64,000 nucleotides of DNA from Portunus trituberculatus (lineage: Eukaryota; Arthropoda; Malacostraca; Decapoda; Portunidae): positions 18,874,475 through 18,938,474 of the forward strand of contig NC_059294.1 of assembly GCF_017591435.1 (NCBI RefSeq). The letters run 5' to 3'. Numbering within the stretch: position 1 is the stretch's first letter; each line of letters begins with the position of its first letter. Position numbers and translations under genes: made by a program. The notes beneath the pieces were generated by a model, which worked only from the letters and a program-made list of their open reading frames with translations, was not told the DNA's origin and searched no databases. Below are positions 10,375-21,489 of the stretch, one piece after another.

Positions 10375-10465
10375 GGAATTATTGCTATGGGGATTTTGAT
10401 AAGAGAGCTGGGGCCATCCTGCTTACCTGGTTTTTCTTTGGTTATACTTCTGTTCTCAGTACAGA
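10375..10465 (+). CDS. ABCC4-like: ABCC4/MRP4-like transporter, fifth exon in window
   Basis: Encodes transmembrane helix 4 and its turn: GIIAMGILIRELGPSCLPGF, then SLVILLFSVQ. This corresponds to the family pattern 'A..LL..EIG.S.LAG...L...LPLQ'. It starts phase 0 and ends with one base (A) that pairs with GT of the next exon to give Ser. Acceptor TTTTCCAG, donor AGA/GTAAGT. The following intron is 15.5 kb and carries a chain of retrotransposons. Confidence 0.9.
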
Positions 10466-11285
10466 GTAAGTGCACCATCTGTGAAATTAATTCTTTATAA
10501 CTACATGCTTGTTACTTTAGATTTTGCTATACCCTTCCAGCATCATAAATTTTTATATCACTGCAGTTATGGAAATACACTCTAATATGGTTCTATGTTA
10601 TTAATTTATAAAAGCTTGCTATGTAGAGTTCAGATAGATGCAAAACATACATAAATTTAAGTCCATCTAAGCATTCATTTCTGGGTCCTGGTGTCATCTG
10701 GTCTTTTCATAGATATGTGAGATTTGTAATTGCCCACAGACAGAGTATTGAAAATTTTATGATTATTTTGGCAGCTGTGGATGAAAAATCTTTATTGTCT
10801 TTTTTTCTTTCATATATAATTTTGGTCTTAAGAATGTGGCTGTTTGCCATGTGTGTGGTGTTATATTAAAAGTAAGAGAAGTCTTTGGAGTGTAAACTGT
10901 AACTGCACTTTTATTGAGACAAGGAAGGAAATAGGGAGAAGGGATCTGGGGAGGATCAGCAGCAGATTTGTAGCACCCCACCCACTCATCCCCTGCATGT
11001 ATGTACCTCATGGGGATTAAGTAGCTTGGTTATGATGGCAGATGTATACGAGTACTCTCTTCTAATCCATCTTTGTTACATAATTAAAAATTGTACTGTA
11101 AACTAGTGCAGCACAGTGGTTGAGTTGTTGGTTCCAGTTTATATAGTTCATTATGAGGATGGTGGGCTTCAGGTTTTTGTAGAGAGTCTTACTCTTTTGT
11201 AAGCTACTATTAATACAACACAAACCTAATAGTTTTGTAAGGTACTATTAATACAATACAAACCTACACCCAACACACTCATACT
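10466..11285. other. Intron sequence with a short tandem duplication
   Basis: No gene recognised. A 38-bp unit (beginning TTTTGTAAGCTACTATTAAT) is repeated twice at 11195-11270 with a few differences. An open frame on the minus strand at 10763-11011 has no domain I recognise and no neighbouring splice pattern. Confidence 0.5.
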
Positions 11286-12214
11286 CATCTTGGAATTCAT
11301 CTTGGAGTAAAGTAAGAAGTGGAGTGCCACAAGAGTCAGTGTTAACCCCCATTGTGTTCCAGGTATATATAAATGACATAAAGAATAGTTATATTAATTT
11401 GTTTGCTAATGATACAAAATTGCTAAGAGTAATCAAGACCTGAGAGGATTGTTTGCTGCTGTAGGAAGGTATGGACAAAATTTGTGTGGAGTAAGAAGTG
11501 AAAGTTAGAATTCAATGCCAAGAAATATCACATAATGGAATTAGGAAAGAGTAAGAGAAGACCGGTATAGAACTATCTAATGAAAGAGGAACAAATAATG
11601 AAGACTAAAGAGGAAAAAAAATCTGGGAGTGGTTGTACAAGAAAATCTGAACCCCAATCATTATATAAAATGTTGACTAATATTAGTGGCATTTCAATTC
11701 ATGGACAAAGATATGATGAATAAAATTATTATGAGTATGATACATCTAAAGCTGGAATATGCAGCAGTGGTGTGGTCACTGAGCTCTAAAAAAAACATAA
11801 GAAGATTAGAACAGATCCAGAAGGTAGCCACAAAGATGGTGCTGGAACTAAGAGACCTAACATATGTTGAAAGGCTGAAGGAAATGAGACTGTCAACCTT
11901 ACAAGATAGAATAGAACGAGGAGACCTAATAATAATGTATAAAACAGTAAATGGCATTGAAAAGATAGACAAGGAAGACCTGGTGCTGGTGACAGAAGAA
12001 ACTGGAAAGACGAGAGGACATGTAAAGAAGATTAGGATGAGGCAGTATGTGAATGATATTGGAAAATACAGTTTTCCACATTGAACAGTGGAAAAGTGGA
12101 ATGCATTGAGTGATAGAGTTGTTACAGCACATAATCTGCATAACTTTAAAGAAAAAATGGAGACATGGAGACAGGACACTATGAACCCTGCTTAAACCTT
12201 GTACAATACAACTA
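11286..12214 (+). mobile_element. CR1-like LINE fragment (group D), RT to tail
   Basis: 5'-truncated copy starting just before RT motif B (SGVPQESVLTPI) with the catalytic motif degraded to FAND. The post-RT part at 11686-12084 is open and gives MVLELRDLTYVERLKEMRLS and RIERGDLIIMYKTVN. The tail reaches the first TAGGT motif (AACTAGGT at 12209-12216), where sequence changes abruptly to the middle of a group A element. Frameshifts and stops make it dead. It is similar to 24100-25036. Confidence 0.78.
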
Positions 12215-14097
12215 GGTGTGCTAGGGCAAAGGAGAAAAGAGATGGAGCATGGAAAAGGTGGAGAAGAAATAGAAATCCAGCAAATAAGGAAAACTTCAAG
12301 GCAGTGAGAAATTAATATGTTAAGGTGAGGAAGGAAGAGGAAAAGAACTTTGAAAAGGACATTGTCAAAAAATGTAAGGAACAACCAAAATTGTTCTATA
12401 GATTCATAAATGGAAAAATTAGGCAAAAAAGAAACAATAGAAAGGTTAAAAGGAGAGAACGGCATGGTGGAAGACCCAAAAAGTATGGCAGAACTGTTAA
12501 GTAATAAGTTCCAGGAGGTCTTTACTAAGGAATCCAAATTTGAAAGGCCACAGAGTAATAGAGAGACAATCTATATGAAAGAGATTAAAGTAACCAAGCT
12601 TGAAATAAAAAAGTTAATGAAGGAACTGGATGAAGAGAAGGCAATGGGACCAGATGAAGTCTCAGACAGAATACTTAAAGAATGTAGGGAAGAACTAGCA
12701 AGTCCTATATACAACATCATAAAATGCTTAATAGAAAATGGAACAGTACCAGTAGAATGGAAAAGAGCTGAGGTGGTTCCCATATATAAGAGCGAAAGGA
12801 AGGAAGAACCTTTAAATTACAGACCGGTATCACTAACTAGTGTAATATGCAAGATGTGTGAAAGAATAATAAAGAAACAATGGATCAAATTCCTTGAAGA
12901 CAACAAATTAATATCAAATAGCCAATTTGGTTTGAGAAAAAGACGGTCTTGTGTAACTAATTTATTAAATTTCTATTCTAGAATAGTTGATAGAGTACAA
13001 GAAAGAGAGGGATGGATTGACTGAATTTATTTGGATTTAAAAAAGGCGTTTGACAAAGTGCCACATGCAAGATTACTATAGAAGTTAGAGGAGAAGGGTT
13101 GCTTAAAAGGAAGCACAATTGAGATGGATAGAAAATTATTTGAGGGGGAGAGAAATAAGGACGGTAGTTAAAGATATGAAGTCCAAATGGAGAGTAGTAG
13201 AAAGTGGAGTGCCACAGGGGTCAGTATTGGCACCAATACTTTTCCTCATTTATATTAACAACATGCCAGAGGGAGTGAACAGATACATAAATCTGTTTGC
13301 AGATGATAGGAAACTGCAGTTATAAAACAAAAAGAGGATTGTGAAATACTGCAAGAAAAGACCTAAATAAAATCTGGGAATGGAGTAAAAAGTGGGAAAT
13401 GGAATTCAATGTGAACAAAAGCCATGTCATGGAAATGGGAAAGAGTGAAAGACGACCTGTGGGAATCTATAAGATGGGAGATGGAATAGAACTTGAGAAA
13501 GTTAAAAAGGAAAAGGACTTAGGAGTGACGATAGAAGAAAACAATCAACTAGTAAGCCATATTGATAGAATTTTTAGAGAAACATATAATTTGGTAAGGA
13601 ATATTGGAGCAGCATTTCATAAAAAGAAACACATAAAAAGAAACACATAAGGAAATTGGAGAGGCTACAAAAAATAGCTACAAGAATGGTTCCAGAATAT
13701 GAAGGGATGACATATGAGGAGAGACTAAAGGCTATGGATCTACCAACCCTGGAACAAAGAAGGGAGAGAGGAGACCTGATACAAGTTTATAAATTGATCA
13801 ACGGAATGGACCAAGTGGATAATGAGAAACTGATCCTGAGAGAAGAATATGACATCCGAAGCACAAGATCGCATAGTAAAAAGCTGAGAAAAGGAAGATG
13901 TCTGAGAGATATTAAAAAATATAGTTTCCCACAGAGATGTATTGAGACGTGGAACAGTTTAAATGAAGAAGTATTGTCTGCAAGGAGTGTGCATACTTTT
14001 TAAGTAAGATTGGATAAGTGTATATATGGAGACAGGGCCACACGAGCATAAAGCCCAGGCCCTGTAAAACTAGAACTAGGTAAATACAACTAGGTAA

Positions 14098-14099
<2 letters not shown>
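12215..14099 (+). mobile_element. CR1-like LINE (group A copy 1), 5'-truncated
   Basis: Begins inside the connector between endonuclease and RT, equivalent to 33860 of the longer A copy. RT landmarks: KAMGPDEVSD, LNYRPVSLTSVICKM, SQFGLRKRRSCVTN, then after an in-frame stop DLKKAFDKVPH, SGVPQGSVLAPILFLIYINN and LFADDRKLQ (first catalytic Asp pair present). Post-RT: YEERLKAMDLPTLEQRRERG and RCLRDIKKYSFPQRC. Open pieces are 12410-13024, 13119-13325, 13399-13650 and 13656-14003. The 3' end is complete: two copies of the ACAACTAGGTAAAT motif followed by (AC)n. Confidence 0.85.

Positions 14100-14166
<67 letters not shown>
14100..14166. repeat. (AC)n tail of group A copy 1
   Basis: About 33 AC units directly following the duplicated TAGGTAAATAC motif. 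The next LINE starts at its last unit. Confidence 0.95.
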
Positions 14167-14169
<3 letters not shown>

Positions 14170-17100
14170 TAAATGAGTTGAGAAAGGAGGCTTTGAAAAA
14201 AAATGAAGAGAGGACAGAAGAGGAGAAGAAAGAGTTTTTCTGGAGAATCTTGGATATGAGACTGAGGAAGTGGTTCATAACCCAGAAAAGTACAGTAAGA
14301 AAGGACTAAAGAAACTTACGTATGAGCAGAATGTAATGTATTCCAACATAAATGGAGTGATATCGGGGATTTTAGAACTCAACGATTACTTGAGGGACAA
14401 GAACCCAGATATTGTGGGTCTTACTGAAACAAAACTGAGAGAGGAGAAGACCTGATGATGGTTGGAGAAGGAAATATAATGTTTGGAAAAGAAATAGAGT
14501 AGGTAAGATGGGAGGAGGAGTGATGTTGCTGGTTAAAAAGATATAAAGGTGGATCAAGTGAAAGAAGGTATGGGAAAGGCAGAAGTGCTAAAGATCAGAG
14601 CAGAAACTAATGAAGGAAAAAGAGGCACTACATAGTGGTGTACGTACCACCTAAGACAAATGCATGGTCAGTACAGGAATATGAAGAAATGATAAGTGAT
14701 ACAGGAACATGTCTGGAAGAAATGTTGGGTGGCTGTGAACGAACTATAATGATGGGAGATTTTAATTGTAAAGAGGTGTGTTGGGAGGACTGGTCAATGG
14801 AAGGATCAGAGACAACATGGGAAATACACTATTGACACTGGCAATGGAAAATGTGTTAACTCAGTGGGTCAAAGAAGATACTAGGTTTGGAGGAGAGGAG
14901 CATCGTCAAGACTGGACTTGGTCTTTAGTACAGAGCCAATGGTCATTGAGGAGATGAGGGTGGAGTGCCCTTTAGCAAAGAGTGATCATGCAGTTTTGGA
15001 GTTCAAGGTGATAGATGAAGAGAAATCTAGAAGAAATGAAGAATATAAAGTGGGAAGATGGAATTATGCCAAGACAGATTTTGGAAACCTAAAGAAATTC
15101 TTTCAAGAGACAAATTGGATGAAATTCAAGAGTGCTAAGGAGCAAATGAAAAGTGGAAGGAATTTATAAAATATACAAAGAAGGTGAGAAAAATTTGTAC
15201 CAATAAGACAACATAGAGAAGTTGGAAAGCAGGACTGGTTTAACGATAGATGTGAAAAGGCTAGAACAAGAAAAGAGGATGCATGGAAGAGGTGGAGAAG
15301 GAAAAGACGGATTAAGCAGTGGAAAGTTACAAAAGAGCAAGAAATGAATATGTGTTGATTAGAAGAGAAGAAAGAAAGAAACAAGAAAAGGATATAATTG
15401 ATAAATGTAAAGACCAACCAAGGCTTTTTACAGACATGTGAACAACAACATCAAAAATAGAGAAAGTATTGAAAGTTTAGAAGTAAATGGAGTATGCAGT
15501 GAAGATCCCAGGAAATGGCAGAGGCTATGAATGGATGCTTTCGGAAGGTATTCACAAAGGAGACTGCTTTTGACAAACCACTGGTAATGGAACAGAAAGG
15601 GATTATGAAGGAGTTTCAAGTAACTGTGGAGGAGATCAAGAATATGATGGGGAGTTTAGAAGTGAGAAAAGCTGTGGGACCTGATGGGGTATCAGGATGG
15701 ATTTTAAGAGAATGCAGGGAGCAACTGGCAGAAAAAGTTTGTGAAGTAATTGATGCCTCATTAAGGGAAGGTGTAGTGCCCCAAGACTGGAAAAGAGCTA
15801 ACATTGTCCCAATCTATAAATCAGGTAACAAGAGAGACCCATTGAACTATAGACCAGTGTCACTTACAAGTGTGGTAGCTAAGATGTGTGAGAGGGTGGT
15901 GAAGAATAGATGGACAGACTTCTTGGAGAAAAATGACATACTTTGTGAGTGTCAATTTGGTTTTAGAAAAGGGCGTTCATGCACGACAAACCTGATATGT
16001 TACTATTCGAGGGTGATAGATGTAATACAGGAAAGAGATGGTTGGGCTGATGGAATATATCTGGATTTAAAAAAGGCCTTTGATAAGGTACCACACCGGA
16101 GACTGATCTGGAAACTTGAAATGGTAGGAGGAGTGCATGGCAGTTTACTAAAATGGATGGAAGACTTTTGGTAGGAAGAGAAATGAGAACAATAATTAAG
16201 GACAGACCATCAGAATGGGGCTTGGTGGAGAGTGGAGTTCCACAGGGATCAGTGTTGGCACCAGTAATGTTTGCGGTCTACATAAATGACATGGTGGATG
16301 GGGTGTCCAGTTATGTGAGCCTATTTGCAGACGATGCAAAATTGTTAAGAAAAGTGAGATGTGACAAAGATTGCGAACTACTCCAGGAAGACTTGGACAG
16401 AATATGGAAATGGAGCTGTACATGGCAAATGGAGTTCAACACGACAAAATGCAAGAAAATAGAGTTTGGCAAGAGTGAAAGAAGAATCAGGAGTATGTAC
16501 AAGATAGGAAATGAAGACATAAAACCAGTCATGAAGAAAAAGACCTTGGGGTGACAATTACCAATGACCTATCGCCAGAGAGACATATAAACAAAATAAT
16601 TGGAGAAGTATTGAACTTATTGAGGAACATAAGAGTGGCGTTCGTATATTTAGATGAAGAAATGATGAAGAAAATAATTACTGCAATGATAAGACCGAGG
16701 CTTGAATATGCAACAATACAGTGGGCTCGAACTTAAAGAAACACATAAGGAAACTAGAGAAAGTACAGAGGGCTGCAACAAAAATGGTGCCTGACTTAAG
16801 AGATTTGACTTATGAAGACAGACTGAAAAGAATGCAACTTCCGACCCTGGAAAACAGAAGAGAAAGGGGAGACCTGATAGCAATATACAGAGTGATGATT
16901 GGCATGGAAAAATGGATAGGGAAGATCTGTGTATGTGGAATGAAAGAATGTCGAGAGGGCATGGGAAAAACTAAAATGGCCACTTATAGGAGAGATGTGA
17001 AAAATATAGCTTCCTCATAGAAGGGTGGAAGCATGGAATAGTTTAGACGTGGAAGTGGTCAACGCAAGGAATATTCATGATTTTAAGAAAAAGCTGGACA

Positions 17101-17178
17101 TTAATAGATATGGAGACGGGACAACACGAGCATAGCTCTTTTCCCGTATGTTACAATTAGGTAAATACAATTAGGTAA

Positions 17179-17180
<2 letters not shown>
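14167..17180 (+). mobile_element. CR1-like LINE (group B copy 1), 5'-truncated
   Basis: Starts abruptly in the N-terminal coding region (equivalent to 18208 of B2) straight after (AC)n. It contains an AP-type endonuclease in pieces (MYSNINGVISGILELNDY, ETKLREE, MMGDFNCKEVCWEDW at 14635-14835, RLDLVFS-equivalent and AKSDHAVLEF at 14918-15169). The RT is at 15515-16554 (YRPVSLTSVVAKMCERV, FGFRKGRSCTTNL, DLKKAFDKVPH, GVPQGSVLAPVMF, FADDAKLL), followed by the post-RT region (RRERGDLIAIYRVM). Single-base indels break the frame repeatedly. The 3' tail is two ACAATTAGGTAAAT units plus (AC)n. Confidence 0.88.
15515..16554 (+). pseudogene. Reverse transcriptase of LINE B1, two overlapping frames
   Basis: RNA-directed DNA polymerase that would copy the LINE transcript at the insertion site. 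15515-16174 is open for 219 codons with KAVGPDGVSGWILRECRE, YRPVSLTSV, FGFRKGRSCTTNL and motif A YLDLKKAFDKVPH. It ends in EDFW plus a stop where one base is missing. 16153-16554 carries on in another frame with GVPQGSVLAPVMFAVYINDM (motif B) and LFADDAKLL (motif C, both Asp present). Consensus residues are intact, so only frameshifts inactivate it. Confidence 0.85.

Positions 17181-17221
<41 letters not shown>
17181..17221. repeat. (AC)n tail of group B copy 1
   Basis: About 20 AC units between the end of B1 and the 5' end of B2. Confidence 0.95.
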
Positions 17222-17414
17222 AGAGCAATCATCTCTAATTCTACAGTTGCCATTGCCTAAGAGTAACTAAGGTGGGAAAGGAGCTTGTAATGTTTGTCCC
17301 ATCTCCATATAGTCATGTTAACTGTTGATTAGCAAAATAATGTCCAGGGAAGGTGAATATAAACTGTAGCCTGCGTTTGAGCCATCAGCTGAAGTTTGTT
17401 TACATCTGCGCAAC

Positions 17415-18296
17415 ATGGCGGCCGTGAACTCGAAGGATGAATCAGACTTCACAGGATTTCAAGGAATAATGGAGAAGAGCGTTTATGTGAAGAAAATTCT
17501 GGAGTTGGAAGGTAAAATTGAAAACTGTTTGAAAAGTATGGGGGCCTGGAAACGAGTTATGAAAATGTAATGAAAGAGTGCGCTGATATGAAGAAAGAAA
17601 ATGCAATACTGAAAGAGGAAGTTAAGTTAATTAAAGTGAATTGCGACAAATGTGGAGAATCTTTAGGAAAAGTGATGGAGAAGCAGGCTGAATGGAAAAA
17701 AAGTCAGGAAGTGGAAAGAAAGGAAGTAAATTACAAAGTTGCAAGTCTGGAAAAGAAAATCAAAGAGTCTGGGAGAAAACTTTGGGCCTTGCTGAAATTA
17801 TAGATCAACAGATCATAGAAGAGAAGATTGCTGAGAAAGTGGTGAAGGTTATTAAGTCAAATGAGACATTGGTGAGGGAAACTGTAGACAAAAAGAGATG
17901 TGTGGTGATATTTGGTGTGGAGGAGGATAAGACACCGAGTAAAATGGAGAGAGAAAAACATAAAAAAGGTGATAAATAATATCATTAATGTGGTGCAGGA
18001 GGAGGGAAAAGACCTAGTACAAGAAATAGAGGACTTCCATAGAATTGGAAAGTTCACAGGAGAAGGTATGAGGCCAGTAAGAATCAAATTTAAGTCACAA
18101 AAGGATGTAGATGAATTGGTGGAGAAGTCATGGAGGTTAGCCCAGCAGGAAACAACAAGGAAGATTTGGTTGAGAAGAGATCTCGGTGAAAAGGAAAGAG
18201 AAATGTTAAATGAGTTGAGAAAGGAGGCTTTGAAAAAAATGAAGAGAGGACAGAAGAGGAGAAGAAAGAGTTTTTCTGGAGAATCTTGGATATGAG
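17415..18296 (+). pseudogene. LINE B2 N-terminal region: coiled coil plus L1-ORF1-like domain
   Basis: Nucleic-acid-binding, chaperone-type N-terminal region of the LINE. It starts MAAVNSKDESDFTGFQGIME. A Lys/Glu heptad stretch (KIENCLKSM, MKKENAILKEEVKLIKVNCD, KQAEWKKSQEVERKEVNYKV) predicts a coiled coil of about 150 residues. A conserved block follows: RCVVIFGVEEDKTPSK, DFHRIGKFTGEGMRPVRIKF, KSWRLAQQETTRKIWLRRDL, GEKEREMLNELRKEAL. The order (I.G..E, R.G..RP..I.F, LR.DL) resembles the RRM and C-terminal domains of L1-type ORF1 proteins; that is inference. In this copy frameshifts near 17540, 17790 and 17950 break the frame. Confidence 0.65.
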
Positions 18297-18305
18297 ACTG
18301 AGGAA

Positions 18306-19209
18306 GTGGTTCATAACCCAGAAAAGTACAGTAAGAAAGGACTAAAGAAACTTACGTATGAGCAGAATGTAATGTATTCCAACATAAATGGAGTGATATC
18401 GGGGATTTTAGAACTCAACGATTACTTGAGGGATAAGAACCCAGATATTGTGGGTCTTACTGAAACAAAACTGAGAGAGGAGAAGACCTGATGATGGTTG
18501 GAGAAGGGAAATATAATGTTTGGAAAAGAAATAGAGTAGGTAAGATGGGAGGAGGAGTGATGTTGCTGGTTAAAAAAGATATAAAGGTGGATCAAGTGAA
18601 AGAAGGTATGGGAAAGGCAGAAGTGCTAAAGATCAGAGCAGAAACTAATGAAGGAAAAAGAGGCACTACATAGTGGTGTACGTACCACCTAAGACAAATG
18701 CATGGTCAGTACAGGAATATGAAGAAATGATAAGAGATACAGGAACATGTCTGGAAGAAATGTTGGGTGGCTGTGAACGAACTATAATGATGGGAGATTT
18801 TAATTGTAAAGAGGTGTGTTGGGAGGACTGGTCAATGGAAGGATCAGAGACAACATGGGGAAATACACTATTGACACTGGCAATGGAAAATGTGTTAACT
18901 CAGTGGGTCAAAGAAGATACTAGGTTTGGAGGAGAGGGAGCATCGTCAAGACTGGACTTGGTCTTTAGTACAGAGCCAATGGTCATTGAGGAGATGAGGG
19001 TGGAGTGCCCTTTAGCAAAGAGTGATCATGCAGTTTTGGAGTTCAAGGTGATAGATGAAGAGAAATCTAGAAGAAATGAAGAATATAAAGTGGGAAGATG
19101 GAATTATGCCAAGACAGATTTTGGAAACCTAAAGAAATTCTTTCAAGAGACAAATTGGATGAAATTCAAGAGTGCTAAGGAGCAAATGAAAAGTGGAAGG
19201 AATTTATAA
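18306..19209 (+). pseudogene. AP-type endonuclease of LINE B2
   Basis: Apurinic-endonuclease-like domain that would nick the target DNA to prime reverse transcription. It is readable in three frames: 18306-18491 (VMYSNINGVISG, PDIVGLTETKL with the catalytic Glu), 18491-18673 (GGGVMLLVKKDI), and 18673-19209, which is open for 178 codons. The last contains VVYVPPKTNAWS, MMGDFNCKEVCWEDW (Asp and Asn of GDFN), SRLDLVFSTEP and AKSDHAVLEF (catalytic SDH). Frame changes fall at GGG/AAA runs (about 18490 and 18655). All catalytic motifs are present. Confidence 0.85.
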
Positions 19210-19556
19210 AAATATACAAAGAAGGTGAGAAAAATTTGTACCAATAAGACAACATAGAGAAGTTGGAAAGCAGGACTGGTTTAACGATAGATGTGAAAAG
19301 GCTAGAACAAGAAAAGAGGATGCATGGAAGAGGTGGAGAAGGAAAAGACGGATTAAGCAGTGGGAAAGTTACAAAAGAGCAAGAAATGAATATGTGTTGA
19401 TTAGAAGAGAAGAAAGAAAGAAACAAGAAAAGGATATAATTGATAAATGTAAAGACCAACCAAGGCTTTTTACAGACATGTGAACAACAACATCAAAAAT
19501 AGAGAAAGTATTGAAAGTTTAGAAGTAAATGGAGTATGCAGTGAGGATCCCAGGAA

Positions 19557-20776
19557 ATGGCAGAGGCTATGAATGGATGCTTTCGGAAGGTATTCACAAA
19601 GGAGACTGCTTTTGACAAACCACTGGTAATGGAACAGAAAGGGATTATGAAGGAGTTTCAAGTAACTGTGGAGGAGATCAAGAATATGATGGGGAGTTTA
19701 GAAGTGAGAAAAGCTGTGGGACCTGATGGGGTATCAGGATGGATTTTAAGAGAATGCAGGAGCAACTGGCAGAAAAAGTTTGTGAAGTAATTGATGCCTC
19801 ATTAAGGGAAGGTGTAGTGCCCCAAGACTGGAAAAGAGCTAACATTGTCCCAATTTATAAATCAGGTAACAAGAGAGACCCATTGAACTATAGACCAGTG
19901 TCACTTACAAGTGTGGTAGCTAAGATGTGTGAGAGGGTGGTGAAGAATAGATGGACAGACTTCTTGGAGAAAAATGACATACTTTGTGAATGTCAATTTG
20001 GTTTTAGAAAAGGGCGTTCATGCACGACAAACCTGATATGTTACTATTCGAGGGTGATAGATGTAATACAGGAAAGAGATGGTTGGGCTGATGGAATATA
20101 TCTGGATTTAAAAAAGGCCTTTGATAAGGTACCACACCGGAGACTGATCTGGAAACTTGAAATGGTAGGAGGAGTGCATGGCAGTTTACTAAAATGGATG
20201 GAAGACTTTTGGTAGGAAGAGAAATGAGAACAATAATTAAGGACAGACCATCAGAATGGGGCTTGGTGGAGAGTGGAGTTCCACAGGGAACAGTGTTGGC
20301 ACCAGTAATGTTCGCGGTCTACATAAATGACATGGTGGATGGGGTGTCCAGTTATGTGAGCCTATTTGCAGACGATGCAAAATTGTTAAGAAAAGTGAGA
20401 TGTGACAAAGATTGCGAACTACTCCAGGAAGACTTGGACAGAATATGGAAATGGAGCTGTACATGGCAAATGGAGTTCAACACGACAAAATGCAAGAAAA
20501 TAGAGTTTGGCAAGAGTGAAAGAAGAATCAGGAGTATGTACAAGATAGGAAATGAAGACATAAAACCAGTCATGAAGAAAAGACCTTGGGGTGACAATTA
20601 CCAATGACCTATCGCCAGAGAGACATATAAACAAAATAATTGGAGAAGTATTGAACTTATTGAGGAACATAAGAGTGGCGTTCGTATATTTAGATGAAGA
20701 AATGATGAAGAAAATAATTACTGTAATGATAAGACCAAGGCTTGAATATGCAACAATACAGTGGGCTCGAACTTAA
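19557..20776 (+). pseudogene. Reverse transcriptase and post-RT region of LINE B2
   Basis: Same order as in B1: 19557-19790 (KAVGPDGVSGWILRECR), 19739-20215 (LNYRPVSLTSVVAKM, CQFGFRKGRSCTTNL, YLDLKKAFDKVPHRRL), 20194-20607 (SGVPQGTVLAPVMFAVYIND, FADDAKLLRKV) and 20591-20776 (thumb, HINKIIGEVLNLLRNIRVAF). Motif B has GVPQGT where all sister copies have GVPQGS, a private change. One base is missing in the GGG of 'GCAGGGAGC' near 19756. Downstream to 21170 the LTYEDRLNRMQLPTLENRRE block is readable but frame-broken. Confidence 0.83.
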
Positions 20777-21218
20777 AGAAACACATAAGGAAACTAGAGA
20801 AAGTACAGAGGGCTGCAACAAAAATGGTGCCTGACTTAAGAGATTTGACTTATGAAGACAGACTGAACAGAATGCAACTTCCGACCCTGGAAAACAGAAG
20901 AGAAAGGGAGACCTGATAGCAATATACAGAGTGATGATTGGCATGGAAAAAATGGATAGGGAAGATCTGTGTATGTGGAATGAAAGAATGTCGAGAGGGC
21001 ATGGGAAAAACTAAAATGGCCACTTATAGGAGAGATGTGAAAAATATAGCTTCCTCATAGAAGGGTGGAAGCATGGAATAGTTTAGACGTGGAAGTGGTC
21101 AACGCAAGGAATATTCATGATTTTAAGAAAAAGCTGGACATTAGTAGATATGGAGACGGGACAGTACGAGCATAGCTCTTTTCCCGTATGTTACAATTAG
21201 GTAAATACAATTAGGTAA

Positions 21219-21220
<2 letters not shown>

Positions 21221-21263
<43 letters not shown>
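21221..21263. repeat. (AC)n tail of group B copy 2
   Basis: About 21 AC units; the chimeric element begins at its end. Confidence 0.95.
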
Positions 21264-21489
21264 GAAACAATAACTTACTCCCAGTGAGATCTAATAGCAA
21301 TAGTTGAGGAGGTGCTGTGAACCTTCCATTAAAGCTAGTTGTGATCTCGTTGAATGTTTCCCTTTGTGTCTCACAACTCAAGGGGGTAGTCACAGCCTAC
21401 CCTCTAAAGACAGCTCTCCTTCTTCACACAAAACTACATGCACTTACCACACATACACCCTTCTCTCCAAATCAAAATTTAAAAGAAAA

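Larger units (their letters stand above)
17222..21220 (+). mobile_element. CR1-like LINE (group B copy 2), near full length
   Basis: About 4.0 kb. It includes a 5' leader, the N-terminal region (start codon ATGGCGGCCG at 17415), endonuclease, RT, post-RT domain and the duplicated TAGGTAAATAC tail with (AC)n. Only B5 extends further 5' (by about 45 bp), so this copy is essentially complete. It is nearly identical to B1, B3 and B4 over thousands of bases, which implies recent amplification. The remaining differences are mostly one-base changes in homopolymer length that split the frame at about 17540, 17790, 17950, 18490, 18650, 19210, 19760, 20215 and 20590. Confidence 0.9.

Noticed and set aside
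10763..11011. Minus-strand 82-codon frame as a gene
   Set aside because: No recognisable domain, no supporting splice context, and it lies within a host intron.
11694..12537. Long minus-strand frames of 161 and 203 codons opposite the D/A elements (and similar ones opposite every LINE copy)
   Set aside because: Antisense shadows of purine-rich LINE coding sequence; they are rich in Leu, Ser and Phe and carry no domain.
13912..14278. Open frames reading CVCVCV across (AC)n/(GT)n (also near 35470-35900, 52156-52668, 55208-55488, 63369)
   Set aside because: Microsatellite translations on the strand opposite to the LINE tails.
14167..21220. Simple segmental duplication explaining B1 and B2
   Set aside because: B1 and B2 start at different internal points and each has its own tail, which fits separate insertions better than one duplicated block.
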